A stretch of 61,090 nt of DNA from NCBI GenBank assembly GCA_937995735.1, contig CALKIZ010000042.1, forward strand, positions 1-61,090, written 5' to 3'. The notes beneath the pieces are model-generated. The model ran no database searches and was not told the origin of the DNA. It was given only the letters and a program-made list of their open reading frames with translations. Source of the stretch: an uncultured Neomegalonema sp. (lineage in GTDB: Bacteria; Pseudomonadota; Alphaproteobacteria; Rhodobacterales; Rhodobacteraceae). The position numbers and the translations under genes were made by a program. Positions 56,869-61,090 of the stretch are shown here, piece after piece (the stretch's first letter is position 1; every line of letters starts with the position of its first letter).

Positions 56869-57318
56869 TTATCCCGACTGCTTTTCGTGACGCAGGTTTC
56901 GTGGGGAAATAATCTGAAAGAAGGTTTCAACCAATACCCGCACATCTGGTGTGGTCGTTGGTGGCAGATGGTCAGTAATAGAATTTAGATCGACGATAGG
57001 CCATTGGCTATCATTAGTGACAGTCGTTTTGAGACGATAACATCCCATTGACCAATCAGGGAAGGACCGTTCATGAATTAAACTGTCTTTGAATTCCGAG
57101 ATTCCATTGTGACGCTCATCGCTCCAGATCAGATCTTTCATCTCGGTAATTTTTTCGGGTGGCCCTTCTAAAACCTGAAAAAACATTTGATCGCCATAAA
57201 TCAGTATCCCGGTCAGATTATTGATACTGTTATTTCTTTTAGCTTGTTGGGAGATGATATCGAGTTTCTCCGGCGTCATTTCGTCGACAGCACTACTTGC
57301 ATAAATTATTTGTCGCAT
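56869..57318 (-). CDS. BLUF-domain blue-light photoreceptor
   Basis: A 149-aa single-domain BLUF protein that would bind FAD and sense blue light. The key Tyr is Tyr6 in IIYASSA; the flavin-contacting Asn30 and Gln48 are in AKRNNSINNLTGILIYGDQ and MFFQVLEGPPEKI; the semi-conserved Trp89 and Met91 are in SFPDWSMG. About 45 residues follow the domain and have no recognisable output domain, so it likely acts through a partner protein. It is convergent with moaE and divergent from the MotA-like gene. Confidence 0.92.
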   Translation of the reverse strand: MRQIIYASSAVDEMTPEKLDIISQQAKRNNSINNLTGILIYGDQMFFQVLEGPPEKITEMKDLIWSDERHNGISEFKDSLIHERSFPDWSMGCYRLKTTVTNDSQWPIVDLNSITDHLPPTTTPDVRVLVETFFQIISPRNLRHEKQSG

Positions 57319-57620
57319 CGCTCACCTGAAGATCATTTACAGCAATCCGGTGAATCTCACCTCTGCGTATCGAAAGTTTTGATCTGGTATCTTTTGATAC
57401 TACAAAACTTGCGGTTTGTAAGTTTTTTGTCACTCCAAACTTCTGCCGTCTTTGTTCATCACAAGATTGGGAAATCGGTTATACATCGTATCGGTTTGAA
57501 TTGCTCTGAGGGCAATACAAAACACGCACTTAGCTTCAAAGAAGCGGGTGAAAAGAGTTGAGAGTCCGCAGGCTGGCTAAGGTTTATGGCACTAAGCCCA
57601 TGGCTCAAGAAGAGATAGGG

Positions 57621-58799
57621 ATGCCGATGAGTGAACGGATGGGAGGTCATTTCAGACATACAGTCAGTGTTACGCGCCCATCGCGTACAGCTGTATTTAT
57701 GTTCGGGTTTCTGCTGATTGTAGCCGTTGTAGGATTTCTTCTATTCCAATCAATCCGCACTGTTTTTACGGCGAATCCGTGGTTGAACGGATTGATCCTT
57801 TTCGTCTTACTGATCGGCATCGCATATACATTCTGGCAGGTAAGTCGATTAAATCGCTGTGTTGATTGGATAGAAGCGTTTATCGCTGAACGTCCCGGAT
57901 TAGAGACGATTGAACCGCCTCGGCTGGTTGCGTCTATGGCTGGAATGTTGCGTGACCGGGAAAGCAGGCGTAGCCTTAGTGCTACGACAGTGCGGGCAAT
58001 TCTTGATTCTATTGCAACCCGTCTGGATGAAGCGCGGGACATCGCGCGCTATGCCGCTAATTTGCTTATTTTTCTGGGTCTTTTGGGTACGTTCTGGGGG
58101 TTGTCGATCACGGTCCCTGCTATTGTTGCTACCGTGCAAGATCTTGCGCCCGGAGCGAATGAAAGCGGTGCGAGTACGTTTTCGCGGTTGATAGACAACC
58201 TTGGCGATCAACTTGAGGGGTTGGGCACAGCCTTTGCTTCTTCGCTGTTGGGATTGGCGGGGTCGCTGATCGTGGGTTTTCTCGAAATTATGGCGGGTCA
58301 CGCACAGAACCGGTTTTATCGTGAGCTGGAAGAAGCCCTGTCACAAATCACCCATGTTGCGCGTGGTGAGAGCGGCCCAGAGCACATTTCCGGTTCGATT
58401 GGCCGCACCGCTGAAGCGATGGAAGACCTCGCGGCTTTGATGGCTGAGGATTACGAGCGCGCCGCGCAAACGCATTCATTGATGGAAGGGACTGCGGCAC
58501 AGCTCGCCGCCGTAACCAAACATTATGAAGCCGGAAAATCTGCAACGATGCATTTATCCGGTTCGCAAGATGCCCTGCGTCTAGCCTTGTTGGATGCTAC
58601 TGAACGCAACAAAGGCGTTATTGGTGGTATGGACGAGGCAACGCGGTCCCGTATTCAAAGCATCGACACTCATATGCTGCGGTTGGTTGAAGAATTGACG
58701 GCGGGGCGTACTGAATCAACTGCGCAACTGCGGACAGAAATTCAACAGCTTGGTCGTGTAATTGAGGCGGCTGCGCGCGGGGAGTTGGGCGGTGAATAG
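57621..58799 (+). CDS. MotA/TolQ/ExbB-type proton-channel protein
   Basis: An inner-membrane protein of about 392 aa; the exact start is uncertain (ATG at 57600, 57621 or 57627; AGAAGAG and AGGG lie upstream). Two N-terminal helices (MFGFLLIVAVVGFLLF and GLILFVLLIGIAYTF) are followed by a cytoplasmic region and two more helices (LLIFLGLLGTFWGLSITV and FASSLLGLAGSLIVGFLEI), the MotA_ExbB core. The tail (about 250-392) is helical and may form a coiled coil. Together with the next gene it resembles a stator or energiser pair, but no flagellar, Tol or TonB genes are near. Confidence 0.85.
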   Translation: MPMSERMGGHFRHTVSVTRPSRTAVFMFGFLLIVAVVGFLLFQSIRTVFTANPWLNGLILFVLLIGIAYTFWQVSRLNRCVDWIEAFIAERPGLETIEPPRLVASMAGMLRDRESRRSLSATTVRAILDSIATRLDEARDIARYAANLLIFLGLLGTFWGLSITVPAIVATVQDLAPGANESGASTFSRLIDNLGDQLEGLGTAFASSLLGLAGSLIVGFLEIMAGHAQNRFYRELEEALSQITHVARGESGPEHISGSIGRTAEAMEDLAALMAEDYERAAQTHSLMEGTAAQLAAVTKHYEAGKSATMHLSGSQDALRLALLDATERNKGVIGGMDEATRSRIQSIDTHMLRLVEELTAGRTESTAQLRTEIQQLGRVIEAAARGELGGE

Positions 58800-58880
58800 G
58801 TTCTTGATCTTATGTTCGATGGGTAAAGAACGCTTATTTCAACCGCCGTGCTTGATCATTGATATGAATGGTAAAAGCTA

Positions 58881-60419
58881 ATGGCTCTTCGGCGTCGTTC
58901 TCATGACGGCTTGGGCGGGGCAATCTGGCCCGGCTTTGTTGATGCCATGACCGCAATGTTGCTGGTGCTGACCTTTGTTTTGTCGATCTTTATGATCACG
59001 CAATATTTTCTGCGCGAGACGATTACTGGCCAGGAAACTCAAATTGAACAACAAGAAGAAGCAATCGAAGAAAAAGAACGGGCGCTTGATACGCTGACTT
59101 CCCGGCTAGACTCCTTATCTGATCTGCTGTCGTTAGAGCGCACTGAAAAAGAAAACCTTGCTAGTGAGGGCGCTGAGCTACGTGCTTCGCTTGTGGATGC
59201 AACAGAAGCAAAAAGTGTTGCTGATAGTCGGATTGCGTCGCTGCTTGCAAGTTTGGCCGTTTCAGAAGAGGGCCGCGCTGAACTTGATGAAACGCTCAGT
59301 GCCGAACGTATTGCGTTAGAAAAAGAGCGGGCGGAAACTAAAGCCTTGGAAGTGCTTACCGCAGATTTGAAAGCTAAAGCCGAAAAAGACCTTGCTCAGT
59401 TAAAAATCCTCGAAGGGTCACTTGCTGAGCGCACCGAGGCATTGACAAAAGCCGAGGTGCAACAACTTGTCGAACAAGAGGCCGCTCGAGCACTGCGAGA
59501 GCGTTTGCAATCGTCTGAAACTGAAATGACGGCGCTGGAGCTTGAACTTGATGCTCGGCGCGCCGAGGCCGAGGATACGCTGACATTGCTCGCCGCTGCG
59601 AATATTGCCCAAGAAAAATTGGCGGAAGATTTAGACGTGCGCGATGAAGAACTGACGCGCAGTGAAGCCTTGCTCAAAGTTGCCCGCGCCCAGCTTGCGA
59701 CAGTTGAGCAGTCTTCTGAAAGCGAACAGCAACAGGTCGCGCTTTTAAACGAACAAACAAGGGAATTACGTGCTCAACTCAGGTCGCTGGAAAGCCGTCT
59801 TTCCATAACTGAAGAGGCGCGTGATACCGCAGAATCGACATTAGAAGAACGCGGGGAGGAAATTGCTCTTCTTGGAACCCGTCTCAATGCTGCTCTGGCT
59901 GATCGCAATGCGGCGTTGGAAAAGAACAGGGAATTGCTCGAAGCACAGGTTGATGAACTGGAAAACTTCCGATCCGAGTTTTTTGGGCAAGTGCGACAAA
60001 TTCTCGGCGGACGTGATGAGGTCGCGATTGTGGGGGATCGTTTTGTTTTTCAGTCCGAGGTTTTATTTGAACCGGCCTCTGCTGCTCTCGCCGATGCTGG
60101 TAGGGAGGAGCTTGGCAAGTTTGCAGGGATTTTGAATGAGATTGCAGCGGATATTCCTTCTGAAGTGAATTGGATTCTTCGCATAGACGGGCATACGGAT
60201 AAGCGTCCGCTTCGTAACAGTCCGTTGTATCGGGATAACTGGGCGCTTAGTCAGGCACGGGCGCTGTCAGTTGCGCAATACTTGATTCGTGAGCACGACG
60301 TATCCCCTGAACGTCTTGCTCCAACCGGTTTTGGTGAGTTTCAGCCGCTTGATAACGGGGATACAGCCCAAGCATTGGCCAGAAATCGGCGTATTGAGCT
60401 GAAATTAACAGAACGATAG
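58881..60419 (+). CDS. MotB-like protein with long coiled coil and OmpA peptidoglycan-binding domain
   Basis: A 512-aa protein. The N-terminus has one helix (about 16-44) with an Asp at position 21 (GFVDAMTAMLLVL), equivalent to the proton-binding Asp of MotB. Residues about 50-370 are a nearly unbroken heptad-rich coiled coil (many Glu, Leu, Arg and Ala). The OmpA-like domain begins near residue 385, with LRIDGHTDKRPL, LSQARALSVAQYL and RNRRIELKL. The coiled coil is long enough to span the periplasm. It lies 81 nt after the MotA-like gene and should form a 5:2-type motor with it. Confidence 0.87.
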   Translation: MALRRRSHDGLGGAIWPGFVDAMTAMLLVLTFVLSIFMITQYFLRETITGQETQIEQQEEAIEEKERALDTLTSRLDSLSDLLSLERTEKENLASEGAELRASLVDATEAKSVADSRIASLLASLAVSEEGRAELDETLSAERIALEKERAETKALEVLTADLKAKAEKDLAQLKILEGSLAERTEALTKAEVQQLVEQEAARALRERLQSSETEMTALELELDARRAEAEDTLTLLAAANIAQEKLAEDLDVRDEELTRSEALLKVARAQLATVEQSSESEQQQVALLNEQTRELRAQLRSLESRLSITEEARDTAESTLEERGEEIALLGTRLNAALADRNAALEKNRELLEAQVDELENFRSEFFGQVRQILGGRDEVAIVGDRFVFQSEVLFEPASAALADAGREELGKFAGILNEIAADIPSEVNWILRIDGHTDKRPLRNSPLYRDNWALSQARALSVAQYLIREHDVSPERLAPTGFGEFQPLDNGDTAQALARNRRIELKLTER

Positions 60420-60531
60420 CCTGTAGCTATGAAAGAGATAGGCAATTAATATTTTAAATTGGTTAACGTTTAGGGCAGGTTGGTTTTAAGAGAAATTACG
60501 AATGAACACTGTAAGCGATTAGGAAATAGAC

Positions 60532-60954
60532 ATGAAAACCACCGCCCTTGCCGCCACTCTGTTGCTCGGTTTTGTTTTCGCAGGAGCACCGCAATCAGCG
60601 CAAGCCGCGCCGATTAATGCTCTTGCCTTCAATATAGAGACTGCTGTCCACGCCGATTTTGACGGTGCCGTTGACTCCGGTGCTCTGCTTCATTCGGTTA
60701 ATGGTTTCAAAAAAGGCCATCATGGACATCGTCGCCATCGCAGCTTTGGCCATAAAGGTTTTGGCCGCCGTGGATTCAAAGGCCATCGCGGCTTTAGAGG
60801 TCACCGGGGATTTGGCCATAGACGTTTCCGCAGCCATCGGGGTTTTGGTCATCGTAACTTTGGTCATGGCGGCTTCAAACATCATGGCGACCATCATGGG
60901 TTTGCCAAAAAGAAATTCGGCCTGTTTGGCTTGTTTTTCAAAGGTAAGCCCTAG
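60532..60954 (+). CDS. Exported His/Gly/Arg-rich repeat protein
   Basis: A 140-aa protein with a signal peptide (residues 1-25, cleavage at AQA-APINA). Residues about 62-125 are made of short repeats rich in His, Gly, Phe and Arg, with a core H-R-G-F or H-G-x-x-F (GHRGFRGHRGFGHRRF). About one residue in five here is His, which suggests metal binding or a role at the envelope. The end is KKKFGLFGLFFKGKP. AGGA precedes the ATG by 7 nt. No family is recognised. Its stop abuts the upstream flank of the IS630 fragment. Confidence 0.7.
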   Translation: MKTTALAATLLLGFVFAGAPQSAQAAPINALAFNIETAVHADFDGAVDSGALLHSVNGFKKGHHGHRRHRSFGHKGFGRRGFKGHRGFRGHRGFGHRRFRSHRGFGHRNFGHGGFKHHGDHHGFAKKKFGLFGLFFKGKP

Positions 60955-60996
60955 TACCCACTATCGCTGGATGTTGAGTCGTGATTCAGTGTTGGG

Positions 60997-61090
60997 ATGT
61001 CAAAAAGCATTTCTGAAGCCACTCCGATACATCTGACGGAGTTGGAGCGCGTTGAACTGGAAGGTCTGGCGCGTTCGAGGAAGACGGAGC
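60997..61090 (+). CDS. IS630-family transposase, N-terminal fragment cut by window edge
   Basis: From ATG at 60997 the frame reads MSKSISEATPIHLTEL then ERVELEGLARSRKTE and continues past the window end. The pattern L-T-x-x-E-R-x-x-L-E-x-L-A-R-S-R-x-T is characteristic of the N-terminus of IS630-type transposases (DDE, TA target). Only 31 residues are visible. The bases 60955-60996 would hold the left end of the element; no inverted repeat can be confirmed with one end missing. Confidence 0.7.
   Translation, partial: MSKSISEATPIHLTELERVELEGLARSRKTE

Noticed and set aside
57621-60419. Zorya anti-phage system (ZorA/ZorB)
   Set aside because: A MotA-like and a MotB/OmpA-like gene are present, but there is no ZorC, ZorD or ZorE gene. 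The next genes are a His-rich protein and an IS element, so I treat it as an orphan motor pair.
60715-60910. CRISPR-like or tandem DNA repeat
   Set aside because: The short repeats are in frame and encode the Gly/His/Phe pattern of an exported protein; spacing and identity do not fit CRISPR. No CRISPR array was seen anywhere in the window.

Overview
The window looks like chromosomal DNA of an alphaproteobacterium of moderate GC. I cannot fix the genus. The evidence is gene order (lytic transglycosylase-dapA-smpB; mutM-enoyl-CoA hydratase-rpsT-dnaA; dapD near dapE), a ribosomal protein L21 with a long C-terminal extension, an XRE regulator of the type common in Caulobacterales/Rhizobiales, and the succinylase route to diaminopimelate. 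Both ends run into insertion-sequence fragments: the C-terminus of an IS3-type transposase on the left and the N-terminus of an IS630-type transposase on the right. The window is probably a contig cut at repeats.

Layout. 1-7.7 kb: IS3 remnant, an N,N-dimethylformamidase-like large subunit, and a divergent four-gene peptide/opine-type ABC importer. 7.8-17.1 kb: three co-directional secreted proteins, namely a giant DUF11/SdrB-type repeat protein with a predicted outer-membrane barrel (1949 aa), a 900-aa DUF11 repeat protein and a 167-aa companion, behind a very AT-rich promoter region. 17.3-20.1 kb: a PhcB-like methyltransferase and an exported GH144/glycoamylase-like protein. 20.1-24.6 kb: an Ldh-family oxidoreductase, a CAP-domain protein, and a tight operon of alpha/beta hydrolase, threonine-dehydratase-like enzyme and two Lin0512-family paralogues. 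24.7-27.4 kb: a compact three-gene operon of a Vps4/p97-type AAA ATPase, a TPR membrane protein and a signal-peptidase-I-like membrane protein that seems to lack its catalytic residues. I consider this the best candidate for an undescribed system.

27.4-34.4 kb: soluble lytic transglycosylase, dapA, smpB, ychF, an XRE regulator and a creatinase-like M24 protein. 34.4-47.6 kb: a proline-rich lipoprotein, fmt, proA, a Uma2-type nuclease, proB, obgE, a LysE exporter, rpmA, rplU, an isolated DUF3800 gene, pth and rplY. 47.7-56.9 kb: mutM, enoyl-CoA hydratase, rpsT, dnaA with a sirtuin gene 2 nt behind it, a LOG-family protein, dapD, a DUF805 protein, dapE and moaDE. 56.9-61 kb: a BLUF photoreceptor, a MotA/MotB-like pair whose B subunit has a very long coiled coil, a His/Gly-rich repeat protein, and the IS630 fragment.

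Much of the right two-thirds is housekeeping: translation (rpmA, rplU, rplY, rpsT, smpB, fmt, pth, obgE, ychF), replication and repair (dnaA, mutM), and lysine/diaminopimelate and proline synthesis (dapA, dapD, dapE, proA, proB). The accessory interest lies in the surface-protein cluster, the AAA operon, the Lin0512 operon, and single genes inserted among core genes (Uma2, DUF3800, BLUF).
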